Shown here piece by piece: positions 8,025 to 16,714 of a stretch of DNA of 45,477 bases. Both the position numbers and the translations under genes were made by a program. Source of the DNA: Salinicoccus albus DSM 19776 (GTDB taxonomy: Bacteria > Bacillota > Bacilli > Staphylococcales > Salinicoccaceae); the NCBI RefSeq assembly GCF_000385175.1, contig NZ_ARQJ01000016.1, positions 1-45,477 on the forward strand, read 5' to 3'. How positions within the stretch are numbered: position 1 is the first letter of the stretch; each line of letters opens with the position of its first letter. The notes under the pieces were generated by a model. That model was not told where the DNA came from, searched no databases, and saw only the letters and a list, made by a program, of their open reading frames with translations.

Positions 8025-9422
8025 TTATCTATGATACCTGTTCTTTAATTCCATAAAGGCGGTAAATGCTTTGTGATTCAGTAAATCCTGTTCCAGCCGG
8101 CCCTGCGCTTTTAGGAAACAGTCACCCATCCACCGATCCGTGCGGGTATCAAATCCGTCGTAATTGCCGGGCTTCGGAGTGAACTCACCGAACACCAATG
8201 AATTCTCAGAGCGCAGGAAATCGACTCTTATGAAGGGCGCCGGGATCTGTGCGCTGATGCCGGACGCCAAGTCCACTTCCTGCGGTGTCACACCTTTGCC
8301 TTTGAACGGCTCTGCTTCATACTTGCCCGTGTGTACTCTCTGACCCTCCGGCGTCCACCAGCAGTATTTCAATTCGGGATAACGGATGATTTCAAGCACC
8401 AGCCCGACTTTGCCATAAAAACTGTAGAACTTGATGTCGGTTGCAGGGATTTTGTTATGTCTGTCTTCCATGATCAATTCTTCGATGTTCCATCGGTCAT
8501 CATTGACTCTGCCTGAGCTGAGATCCTCCTTCATGCTTTGAATGAGCGCTTCCCAGCTGGTGAGTTTCCTTGACCGTTTAACATCTATTATATCATTAAG
8601 ATCATAGACGATGTATACGCCTCTGGAGCCTGCACCATCCGCCGGTTTAATAACCACGGATTCCACTTTTGGCAGCTCCGAAATCTTATACGGTTTCGCG
8701 GAAGTCCACGGCCTTTTTATGTTGAGCTGATCAGCAAAGTCAAAGGCGGCCTGCTTCTCATCCAGCAGCCATTCAGGCAGTGTCTCTGAGAGCTGCTTCT
8801 GCCGCATCCGCATGTTCAGGCTGCCTCTGAAGGAAGCGGCCGTATCCAGCGGGAGCGGGTCCTCCGTCAGCCCTTCCCTGATCATATATTCAGGGATATC
8901 CTCAATTTTAAGCGCCTTCAGCAGTTCGTCATAGATTGCCTGGCGGCTGGCTGTATCCTCATTCATGAATAACCGGCCGGCATATGCTAAGGCCTGGTTG
9001 TAGTTTTCATCATGCTGTTGTTTCTGCTTCACTGCTTTTTCAATATAGCCGATCAGCGCAGCATTCGACATTTGCGTACGCAGCAGGTTCTGTATTTTGA
9101 TGCTGTTCATTGCCCGGTCATCGAGGGCAGCGATGTGAAGTGCCTCTGTGGTTTCATGGAGTTCTTTTTGCGTCTCCCTCAGTGATTCTCTCAACGATTC
9201 GATTTCACGGTTGTGATGGCTTTCGCTGTCAGCGGACTTTCTGATCAGTTTTCTGAGCGGCCGGGAAGATTTCCATGTATTGCTGCTTTTGATCTGGCTG
9301 ATTCGCTTCTCAGCCTCTGCCTTCTCACGATCCGCCTTATCGATCTGCGCACGCTTTCTCAGCAGCTTCCGCATCATCCGGTGGTCTGCCTCTTGGTTCT
9401 GATTGTTTTGCTCACTATCCAT
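8025..9422 (-). CDS. TupA-like ATP-grasp protein with N-terminal coiled coil
   Basis: 465 residues. The C-terminal half resembles TupA-type ATP-grasp proteins named from teichuronopeptide synthesis in alkaliphilic Bacillus: VVIKPADGAGSRGVYIV (~residue 257), a NIEELIMED segment, TDIKFYSFYGKVGLVLEI, and the metal-binding end VFGEFTPKPGNYDG. The N-terminal ~115 residues are highly charged coiled coil interrupted by the SSNTWKSSRPLRK motif, also found at the C-termini of three ATP-grasp fusions in this locus. There is no signal peptide. Position between glycosyltransferases and ligases in one operon suggests it joins amino acids to sugar carboxylates or extends a peptide part of the polymer. Family assignment is by motif only. 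Confidence 0.78.
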   Translation of the reverse strand: MDSEQNNQNQEADHRMMRKLLRKRAQIDKADREKAEAEKRISQIKSSNTWKSSRPLRKLIRKSADSESHHNREIESLRESLRETQKELHETTEALHIAALDDRAMNSIKIQNLLRTQMSNAALIGYIEKAVKQKQQHDENYNQALAYAGRLFMNEDTASRQAIYDELLKALKIEDIPEYMIREGLTEDPLPLDTAASFRGSLNMRMRQKQLSETLPEWLLDEKQAAFDFADQLNIKRPWTSAKPYKISELPKVESVVIKPADGAGSRGVYIVYDLNDIIDVKRSRKLTSWEALIQSMKEDLSSGRVNDDRWNIEELIMEDRHNKIPATDIKFYSFYGKVGLVLEIIRYPELKYCWWTPEGQRVHTGKYEAEPFKGKGVTPQEVDLASGISAQIPAPFIRVDFLRSENSLVFGEFTPKPGNYDGFDTRTDRWMGDCFLKAQGRLEQDLLNHKAFTAFMELKNRYHR

Positions 9423-9441
9423 TATTCATGTCACCTGCTCT

Positions 9442-11493
9442 CTATACAGTGCGATGCTCAAGGATGATCCAATCTTCCAGGCGGCTGACGTAATCCTCCC
9501 AGTTTTCCTGTGAGATACTGGCATGCCGGGTATTTACATCCGCACGAATCGTATCATTCCCAGGATACCATTTTACCGGTTTGCCGGTATATTCTGAAGC
9601 ATTTTGGGTGCACCGTCTTAAGTCCATGGGCATGTCATCGATTACACCTCGGACCACCTTTGCTTTGACATTGGGGACATAGGCCTGCCTCTCCATAAAG
9701 ACAGCCGGATGTTTGATCAGCAGAACTTCTGTGTCTATATTTTCTCCATATACAAGCATTTGCACATTTGTACCATCTGCTGTTTTACGTATGGCAGGGT
9801 CAATCGCTTTGGTCATTGAGAAATCATAGCGTGCCATCTGCACGAGACCGGTGCGCAGCCCCAGATTATTATTGGTCTGGATCTCAGCCAGCGTTTCCTT
9901 ATGCTTCTCCCCTGACATCCGGAAATCCGAGATCATTACGACGTCAAAATGCCTGAACCCATCTGTCTTTTGCTCCCGTGCGATCCACATCGGCTCAGGC
10001 ACCGGATACGGCGGTTTTTCCCAGGAAAAGGGATGATACAGCGAATCCGCTTGCTGGTGATATCGTCTGTGCACTTCAGCATACTCTTTCCGTATCCCCA
10101 TCAGGAACCCTTTATAACCGAATGCTGAACTCCCTGTAAGTGACCCGGACGCCTGTCTTGGAAATGACAGGGGACCACTGTTAAGATCAACGACCGCCGT
10201 GCTGCCGAATACAGCGGTGATGCGTCTTTTGAACTCACTGTCCGCCGCAAAACGCACGGCATCCCAGTAACCGATAGACGACACTGCCGGCTGACGCCGG
10301 AACATCAGCGATGACATGTTCGGAAAGATATAAGTACCGGGGGTGCCTCTGCGATGTAACGTCAATGCTTCTGTCAGACGTGCATGTTCCGATGTATTGG
10401 CAATCACGGCGTCATTCATCATCAGATGTCTGACCTGGGTCTCGATTTTCTGAGGATGGGACCAGTCATCGGCATCATTGATGGTGACAAATTCACCGGT
10501 CGCAATACTTAAGGCAAGATTACGGGCCGCATACGGGCCGCTGTTGGCGGGCGTGGACAGTATTTTCACCCGCCCGTCGTTTTCTGCGTATCTTTTCGCA
10601 GCTTCCGCCGTCCCGTCCATGCTGCAGTCGTCAACGACCAGGAGCTCGATATTCTGCCAGGTCTGGTTCAGTATGGAGTCAATGCCTGTACCGATACCGT
10701 CAGCTGATTGGTAAGCCGGCATGATAACAGTGACTTTCGGTCCATCCGGCGCTTTTTTATATGTGTTTGCAGCAGCCAGATTTTCATATGTACTGCCGTT
10801 AAAAGTGATCGGAGAAATGTCATACAGTTCGAGCGCCCGATTAATCCATGCTTCACGCCCTGCCAGTGATTCTGCCTGATTCGCCAACGCCAGATACAGA
10901 TCCGGGTGCACCGATGCCTCTAACCGGTCCATAAGCAGCGCCTTTGCCGACGCACTGTCCCCGATTTTCTGCAGGCATTCCGCAGTAATGATGGCAGCTT
11001 TCCTGAGAAACGCTTCATCCTGTCTGCCGCCAATGGCGTCCAGCAGATAACAGAGCGCCTGCTGCGCCCCGTCCACGGTATATTTATTGGCATGCCACAG
11101 GCTCAGTTCCCATGCAGCTGCCATTCTTAAATAGGGATGCTTCGTCCTATAGTAAAGCTGTTCCAAATCCTTTAGTGCTCTGCCGGTAAAGCCGAGTTCA
11201 TACAGATGGTAAGTATATTTCTTCAGCTGATTGTGTGCATCCTTTTGTTTATAGGCTCTGCTGTAGAGCTGTTTCCGGTTGCGTCTGCCAAGCACATAAG
11301 CACCCGCGGCCCGCACAAACCTTTTGGCACCTCTGGGCACACCGGCTGTTTTCTGCATGATTGACCGGGCGCAGTCAAATTCCATCTGGATACTTTCCTG
11401 TTTTTGCTGCGCCGCTTCCTTCTCCGCTTCCTTTTCTTCCAGAATGCGGGTCAGCCGTTTCAATTCTTCTGTATGGTCATGAGTGTCAGCCAT
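9442..11493 (-). CDS. Long GT2 glycosyltransferase with helical-repeat N-terminus
   Basis: About 683 residues. A coiled-coil start and a helical, TPR-like region (~90-240) precede a GT2 domain: VTVIMPAYQSADGIG, LLVVDDCSMDGTAEA, AARNLALSIATGEF and the DXD-like NDADDW. After an FPRQASGSLTGSSAFGY segment, a C-terminal ~170 residues begin with FDVVMISDFRMSG; I do not recognise that part. It is a paralogue of the next upstream gene, co-linear throughout. The frame opens at 11502, but the ATG at 11493 lies 9 bases after GGGAG; it overlaps the preceding gene by 8 bases, implying translational coupling. It probably adds sugars to the exported polymer on the cytoplasmic side. Confidence 0.82.
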   Translation of the reverse strand: MADTHDHTEELKRLTRILEEKEAEKEAAQQKQESIQMEFDCARSIMQKTAGVPRGAKRFVRAAGAYVLGRRNRKQLYSRAYKQKDAHNQLKKYTYHLYELGFTGRALKDLEQLYYRTKHPYLRMAAAWELSLWHANKYTVDGAQQALCYLLDAIGGRQDEAFLRKAAIITAECLQKIGDSASAKALLMDRLEASVHPDLYLALANQAESLAGREAWINRALELYDISPITFNGSTYENLAAANTYKKAPDGPKVTVIMPAYQSADGIGTGIDSILNQTWQNIELLVVDDCSMDGTAEAAKRYAENDGRVKILSTPANSGPYAARNLALSIATGEFVTINDADDWSHPQKIETQVRHLMMNDAVIANTSEHARLTEALTLHRRGTPGTYIFPNMSSLMFRRQPAVSSIGYWDAVRFAADSEFKRRITAVFGSTAVVDLNSGPLSFPRQASGSLTGSSAFGYKGFLMGIRKEYAEVHRRYHQQADSLYHPFSWEKPPYPVPEPMWIAREQKTDGFRHFDVVMISDFRMSGEKHKETLAEIQTNNNLGLRTGLVQMARYDFSMTKAIDPAIRKTADGTNVQMLVYGENIDTEVLLIKHPAVFMERQAYVPNVKAKVVRGVIDDMPMDLRRCTQNASEYTGKPVKWYPGNDTIRADVNTRHASISQENWEDYVSRLEDWIILEHRTV

Positions 11494-13399
11494 CCACATC
11501 ATCTCCCGTTGTTTCTGTCAGCGGAACGTCCCATCCTTCCAGCATTTCCCGGATTTCATCAGTGTGCGGATACCAGGTGCCGGCGGTGCCGAAATATTCT
11601 TTCATATGTTTTTGGATCGGCTGCATCTTTTGGGGCTCAGGAGTCACGGGGACTTCCACGCTGACTTCCCCCGCTGTGATCTCCGGACGGTATTTCTGCC
11701 ATGTCTCCAGGAGTCTGGGATCACTCAGAGTCAATATCTGCGCTGTGATCTTTTCTCCATAGACAATCATCTGTACATGATCGCCATCAATCAGCTGGCG
11801 TATTTCCGGATGGATATCTGATTCAAGCGTCAGGTCATACACATACAGCTGCATGAGACCGATACGACTATTTTCTTTTTTCATCGTGCTGATTTTTTCT
11901 ACAGCTTTGGAAACTTCTTGTCTGAAATCGCTGGCGATGACGGCATCAAACTGCCGCCTGCCGTCAATCTTCTCCTCCCGTTGCGGCCACATCGGCTCAG
12001 GCACTGGAAACGGCCTGGCATTTTGCGGGTAGTACAGTGCAGGTGCATGCGCATGATGATGTTCCAGTGCTTCGACGTATTCCTTCCTCACGCCCATGAA
12101 AAACCCATCGTAGCCAAATGCTGAGCTGCCGGTCAGGGAAGAGACTGACTGTCTCGGCAGTGACAAAGGCCCTGTCGCGAGATCCACATAGCTCTTCTGG
12201 CCGAACACTTTGATCAGACGGCGCTTAAATTCCCCGTCTGCAGCAAATCTCACACTGTCCCAGAAACCGATATTTTCAATGACAGGCTGACGCCGGAACA
12301 TGATCGAAGACATATTTGGAAAAATATACTTACCGGGTATGCCCCGTCGGTACAGTTTCAGATCTTCCTCTGTCAATCTTGCATGTTCTGATGTATTCGC
12401 CATCACTTTGCCGTTTTCAATTAGATGCGTCGCTTGAATTTCAATCTTCTGTTTGTGAGACCAGTCATCTGCGTCATTGATGGTCACAAATTCACCGGTG
12501 GCTGCTTTCAGCGCAATATTTCTTGCAACGTACGGTCCGCCGTTGACCGGTGTCGATAAGTGTTTAACACGCGAATCCTTCTTGGCATATTCTGCGATTG
12601 TTCCAGCAGTATTATCCGAGCTGCAGTCATCGACGACCAAAAGCTCGATATTCAGCCATGACTGGGAAAGCATCGATTCGATCGCAATTCTGATGCCGTC
12701 TTCTGCGTTATATGCCGGCAGTATTACAGAAACTTTAGGACCGACCTTTCTCTGCATGTCAGCCGGTAATGTGATGAGGTTGTCATACGCAGCAGTGTTA
12801 ATGTCTGTATCGAAACCGATCGGTGCGAGATCATATAAATTCAAGGCTTTGTTGATTGAATCAATGCGTGCTTCTATGGATGTCTTCAGATTGGCGGCCG
12901 CAAGATACAGATCGGCGCGCGGGGCGCGCGCGATCTGTTTATCAATCAGCACCTGTGCCTGCGCCTGCGCACGCTCGCCCTGACGTTCCAAGCATTCTGC
13001 CGTAAGGATTGCGATTCTCCGCTGCTGGTTCAGGTTCTTTTCCCCGTCGGCTGCGCCCGGCAGATATTTCAGTGCCTCTTCGGCTCCTTCTCTGGTATTT
13101 TTATTGGCATGCCAGAGACTCATCTCCCATGAGATGAGCCTTCTGGTTTCCATATGATCCGTATTGTTTAAAAAGGCTTCCATATCTGCCAGCGCCTGAT
13201 ATGTGAAGCCTAGATTATAGAGGTGGTGTTTCATTGCTTTCAGCATCTGTCTCTGTTCGAATTTCCTGCCGTTTAATAGCCGCGTGAGCTTTTCCTTCTG
13301 CCTGCGGGTAAGCAGGTCACCGATTTTCTTCCGCTGTTTCGCACCGAGCAGGGTATACACCATAAAGTCAGCCGGCACAGATATTATTTTTTTAAGCAT
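11486..13399 (-). CDS. Long GT2 glycosyltransferase with helical-repeat N-terminus
   Basis: About 637 residues, twin of the protein at 9442-11493. A helical region (~50-215) resembling degenerate TPRs is followed by GT2 motifs VSVILPAYNAEDGIR, LLVVDDCSSDNTAG, VARNIALKAATGEF and NDADDW. The segments FPNMSSIMFRRQP and LPRQSVSSLTGSSAFGY are nearly identical in the twin. The C-terminal region (FDAVIASDFRQEV onwards) is unassigned. A GTG opens the frame at 13408; the ATG at 13399 lies 8 bases after GGGGG and is preferred. It starts 22 bases after the ABC ATPase gene. Retention of two co-linear copies suggests either alternating sugar additions or a heterodimer; neither can be decided from sequence. 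Confidence 0.82.
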   Translation of the reverse strand: MLKKIISVPADFMVYTLLGAKQRKKIGDLLTRRQKEKLTRLLNGRKFEQRQMLKAMKHHLYNLGFTYQALADMEAFLNNTDHMETRRLISWEMSLWHANKNTREGAEEALKYLPGAADGEKNLNQQRRIAILTAECLERQGERAQAQAQVLIDKQIARAPRADLYLAAANLKTSIEARIDSINKALNLYDLAPIGFDTDINTAAYDNLITLPADMQRKVGPKVSVILPAYNAEDGIRIAIESMLSQSWLNIELLVVDDCSSDNTAGTIAEYAKKDSRVKHLSTPVNGGPYVARNIALKAATGEFVTINDADDWSHKQKIEIQATHLIENGKVMANTSEHARLTEEDLKLYRRGIPGKYIFPNMSSIMFRRQPVIENIGFWDSVRFAADGEFKRRLIKVFGQKSYVDLATGPLSLPRQSVSSLTGSSAFGYDGFFMGVRKEYVEALEHHHAHAPALYYPQNARPFPVPEPMWPQREEKIDGRRQFDAVIASDFRQEVSKAVEKISTMKKENSRIGLMQLYVYDLTLESDIHPEIRQLIDGDHVQMIVYGEKITAQILTLSDPRLLETWQKYRPEITAGEVSVEVPVTPEPQKMQPIQKHMKEYFGTAGTWYPHTDEIREMLEGWDVPLTETTGDDVDG

Positions 13400-13421
13400 G
13401 ACAGCCACCCCCTGTTATGAA

Positions 13422-15044
13422 TTATACTTCCGTCTGCGTCTCTTGTTGTTGTCTGTTTACTGCATTATTGTCCGTCGCAGCCCCTTTTCTTTGCTCCGGC
13501 ACAGATTTCTTAAGTAATCCCTGTGCCTCTCTGTATTTGTAAACCGCCTCATCGACATTCCCGTCAAATGCAACACTGCCCTGATCCATCCAGATACCGC
13601 GGGTACAGATCTGTTCGATGAAGGCCAGACTGTGGGAGACGATGATGACCACTTTCGCCCGGCTCATCATATCCTGGATGCGTTCACTCGCTTTCTGTTT
13701 AAAGGCGAGATCCCCGGTGGCCAGCGCCTCATCAATGATGAAGATGTCCGGCTGAAGAACGGCGGCAATACTGAAGCCGAGCCGGGATTTCATGCCGCTG
13801 GACAAATCTTTGACGGGTTTTTCCACCTTTTTGCCCAAGCCCGAAAACTCGATGATCTGATCATAATATTCATCGATGCGTTTTTTTGGTATGCCGAGCA
13901 GCAAAGCGTTCAGATAGATATTGTCCTCACCGCTTAAATGGGGGTTGAACCCCGTGCCGTATCCGAGCAGTGCGGAAGTCTCGCCGTAAAGATCCAGTTC
14001 GCCTGTGTCCGGGCTCAATATTTTCGTAAGCACTTTACAAAGCGTACTTTTGCCAGCCCCGTTGTGCCCGATAATGCCGACGACTTCTCCTTCTCTAACC
14101 TCAAAGCTGACGTCTTTAAGCGCCCAGAATTTGCCGGTGCTCAGTTTGTATGAGACGCCGACATCCTTTGCGCGGAGGACGACGTTTTCGGTCACCTTCG
14201 CCTCTGTCTTTTCAATCTGCAGATTCCGGCGTGCTCTCGGCGGCTGTTTAGGTACAGTTGCGCGGTAGTGCTGAATGACTTCTTTCGGGTCCCCGATTTC
14301 CCGCACATGACCTTTGTCCAGCCACATCAGCCGGTCACAGTTGTTCTGGGCATATCTCAGACTGTGGGTCACCAGGATGACCATCTTCGCATGCTTGACG
14401 AGTGCATTCATCTTTTGCGATGCTTTCTTCGAGAACTTGGCATCCCCGGCATTCAGTGCTTCATCGATGATCAGTACTTCGGGGTTCAGATTCGCTGCCA
14501 CACTGAAACCGAGTCTTGATCTCATACCGCTGGAATAATATTTCATCGGCTGCTCGAAGAACTCTCCAAGATCTGAAAACTCATGGATCTCATCGATGTA
14601 TTTCTCAATCTCTTTTTTATCGATGCCGAGCATCATACCATTGAGATAGACATTCTCCCGGCCCGGGAGTTCTTTGTTGAAGCCCATGCCCATTGAGAAG
14701 AGTGCTGTGACATTGCCGTCCACTTCTATGGAGCCTTCGTCTTCTTTCAGTATCCCTGAAATAATTTTCGCCAGCGTCGTCTTTCCGGCACCATTCGAAC
14801 CGATAATCCCCAGGATTTCACCCTGTCTGCCTTTGAAGCTGATATTTTCAAGGGGGGTCACCAGTTCCCGTTCCGGCAGCCGCCACTCTTTAAAGAACTG
14901 GAGTATCCGTGATTTGAAATCATCCGCATGGTTCCCGGAATAGAATGACACACCGACATCCTCTGCATTGACGACTGTATCCTCATTGTTGTTTTTGTTA
15001 TTCTCTTCTTGATCATCCATTTTTGAATCTTCGTTAATAGACAA
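13422..15044 (-). CDS. TagH-like ABC exporter ATPase with two fused nucleotide-binding domains
   Basis: 540 residues holding two complete ABC ATPase domains. The first (~55-265) has Walker A GSNGAGKTT, signature YSSGMRSRLGFS, Walker B VLIIDEAL and H-loop VTHS; the second (~290-500) has GHNGAGKST, LSSGMKSRLGFS, FIIDEAL and VSHS. Both look competent. Family TagH/RfbE proteins normally have one such domain and work as homodimers; this fusion would supply both sites in a single chain. Start is a TTG at 15044, 9 bases after GAGGG; an ATG at codon 9 is a weaker alternative. It follows the permease gene and is expected to drive export of a lipid-linked polymer across the membrane. Confidence 0.9.
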   Translation of the reverse strand: MSINEDSKMDDQEENNKNNNEDTVVNAEDVGVSFYSGNHADDFKSRILQFFKEWRLPERELVTPLENISFKGRQGEILGIIGSNGAGKTTLAKIISGILKEDEGSIEVDGNVTALFSMGMGFNKELPGRENVYLNGMMLGIDKKEIEKYIDEIHEFSDLGEFFEQPMKYYSSGMRSRLGFSVAANLNPEVLIIDEALNAGDAKFSKKASQKMNALVKHAKMVILVTHSLRYAQNNCDRLMWLDKGHVREIGDPKEVIQHYRATVPKQPPRARRNLQIEKTEAKVTENVVLRAKDVGVSYKLSTGKFWALKDVSFEVREGEVVGIIGHNGAGKSTLCKVLTKILSPDTGELDLYGETSALLGYGTGFNPHLSGEDNIYLNALLLGIPKKRIDEYYDQIIEFSGLGKKVEKPVKDLSSGMKSRLGFSIAAVLQPDIFIIDEALATGDLAFKQKASERIQDMMSRAKVVIIVSHSLAFIEQICTRGIWMDQGSVAFDGNVDEAVYKYREAQGLLKKSVPEQRKGAATDNNAVNRQQQETQTEV

Positions 15045-15090
15045 TTCAAAAAACCCTCTTTATAAAAGTATTCGTTCATAATTCCAATAT

Positions 15091-15870
15091 CTACAATGAT
15101 TTAATGATCTTGTATTCATTTCTGCTGTAGTACCAGGTCATATATACAATAGCTGCGGCAGATGCCACAAATATGATTGCAAGTCCTGTAAAGTTCGGGA
15201 TGTTGCCGTACATCAGTATATCCCTGTAGGAGGTCACAATAACTGCCACAGGGTTGTATGTCACTGCCCAGCCGTATTCCGGAGGTAATCTGCCGCCTTC
15301 CCAAATGATGGGCGAAGCATAGAAAAACACCCGGGTCACATACTGGAGCACATTCTCAAGGTCGCGTACAAACACTGTGACATATGCCAGGATCATCCCG
15401 ACCGCAAGCAGAAATGTCGTCTGTATGATGATAAGCAGCGGGAGAAAGATGAGTTCCCAGCCCGGCATCACCCGGTATACCGCCAAAAAGACTGCAATAA
15501 TGATAAATCCGAAAGCGAAGTTGAACAACTGTGTAAGCGTAAAGGATATCGGGAACAGTGACTTCGGCAAATACACCTGACTGATGATTGAACTGTACTG
15601 CATGATTGAACTGGATGACGAATTAAGCGTCGAACTGATACAGCGCCAGACAATCAATCCAATAACCAGGAAGAGGGGGAAGTTTTCGGTATCCCCGCGA
15701 TCTAAGATGACCACGACAAGAAAATAAAAGACCAGCACGTTTAAGAGCGGATCTAAAAGCCACCATAGGTAGCCCAGATAGCTGTTCCGATGTTCTGCTT
15801 TGAGCCCGGATCTCACCAGATAATACAACAAGTCTTTCCGATTCAGCATTTCCTTTAAATATTTCTTCAT
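15091..15870 (-). CDS. TagG-like ABC exporter permease
   Basis: About 259 residues with six predicted hydrophobic helices, typical of the ABC-2 permeases of teichoic acid and O-antigen exporters. The N-terminal segment with SYLGYLWWLLDPLLN matches the conserved YLG-x-LW-x-x-x-xP box of TagG/Wzm. It pairs with the double ATPase encoded immediately downstream. The frame opens with a GTG at 15885; the ATG at 15870 gives MKKYLKEML and better resembles family starts, although its ribosome site (AGGCGG, 12-14 bases away) is only fair. Being the only permease gene here, it presumably forms a homodimer. Confidence 0.87.
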   Translation of the reverse strand: MKKYLKEMLNRKDLLYYLVRSGLKAEHRNSYLGYLWWLLDPLLNVLVFYFLVVVILDRGDTENFPLFLVIGLIVWRCISSTLNSSSSSIMQYSSIISQVYLPKSLFPISFTLTQLFNFAFGFIIIAVFLAVYRVMPGWELIFLPLLIIIQTTFLLAVGMILAYVTVFVRDLENVLQYVTRVFFYASPIIWEGGRLPPEYGWAVTYNPVAVIVTSYRDILMYGNIPNFTGLAIIFVASAAAIVYMTWYYSRNEYKIIKSL

Positions 15871-15888
15871 AACTAAAAATGACACCGC

Positions 15889-16710
15889 CTAGTTTTCCTG
15901 GTGCCCGGACAATTTTTTTCCGGACCTGCTTTTTACTATTATTTTATATTTAATTAAGTCTTTGATGGCAATGACAGCGTAATGGGAAAAGTACCATATG
16001 CTCGCCGGCAGACTTTGTTTTTCGATGTTTCTGAAAACATACCAGTTCTGTCTGGCCGCCTTGCGCTTGTTCGATGATATGGAATCCCCCACCACTCTGT
16101 AAGTTGCCAGCACTTCAGGGAGGCCGTATGCGAGATGACCCTGACGCGCCAATTTGAGCCAGAGCGCGTAATCCTGACGGGTCCGTATATTGGCCATTTG
16201 CACTTCACCGAGCTTGTCACGGTCAAGCATGACAGTCAGACAGCCGATGACACACCGTTTCATCAGGTCATCATAATTCACCGTGTCAGGAGTCTTTGAA
16301 AAATACCCTGTCCAGCTCCCGTCTTTTAACACGCGGACATACTTTGTGAAAGAGAAAGCGATGTCTTTCTCCGTCATGAATTGAAGCTGCTTCTCAAGCT
16401 TCTCGGGCAGCCATCTGTCGTCACTGTCGAGAAATGCGATATAGCGCCCCTCAGCACAGTCCATGGCTGTATTGCGCGCCACGGCCGAACCGGAATTCTC
16501 CTCGAGTTCGATGAGTTTGATGCGGCTGTCCTTGGCCTGCATCTCTTTAATGTAACCAACCGTACCGTCCTGTGAGCGGTCGTCGACGATGACCATTTCC
16601 CAGTTGTCATATGTCTGATCAATCACCGACTGAATGGTCTCCTTGATGAAATCTTCTGCATTAAATGCCGGTGTAATTACGGAGATTAAAGTGCTCTGTA
16701 CTGTAGTCAT
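15889..16710 (-). CDS. GT2 glycosyltransferase, TuaG-like
   Basis: About 273 residues starting MTTVQSTLISVITPAFNAEDFIK. GT-A motifs are VIVDDRSQDGTVGYI, GSAVARNTAMDCAEG and FLDSDDRW (DXD). The overall pattern with WEMVIVDD and a short C-terminal basic helix is that of TuaG of teichuronic acid synthesis and related GT2 enzymes. The chosen ATG at 16710 follows AAAGGGGGA at normal spacing and begins four bases after the preceding stop; the longer frame from 16764 would overlap that gene needlessly. Likely adds one sugar of the repeat at the inner membrane face. Confidence 0.85.
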   Translation of the reverse strand: MTTVQSTLISVITPAFNAEDFIKETIQSVIDQTYDNWEMVIVDDRSQDGTVGYIKEMQAKDSRIKLIELEENSGSAVARNTAMDCAEGRYIAFLDSDDRWLPEKLEKQLQFMTEKDIAFSFTKYVRVLKDGSWTGYFSKTPDTVNYDDLMKRCVIGCLTVMLDRDKLGEVQMANIRTRQDYALWLKLARQGHLAYGLPEVLATYRVVGDSISSNKRKAARQNWYVFRNIEKQSLPASIWYFSHYAVIAIKDLIKYKIIVKSRSGKKLSGHQEN

Positions 16711-16714
16711 TGTA

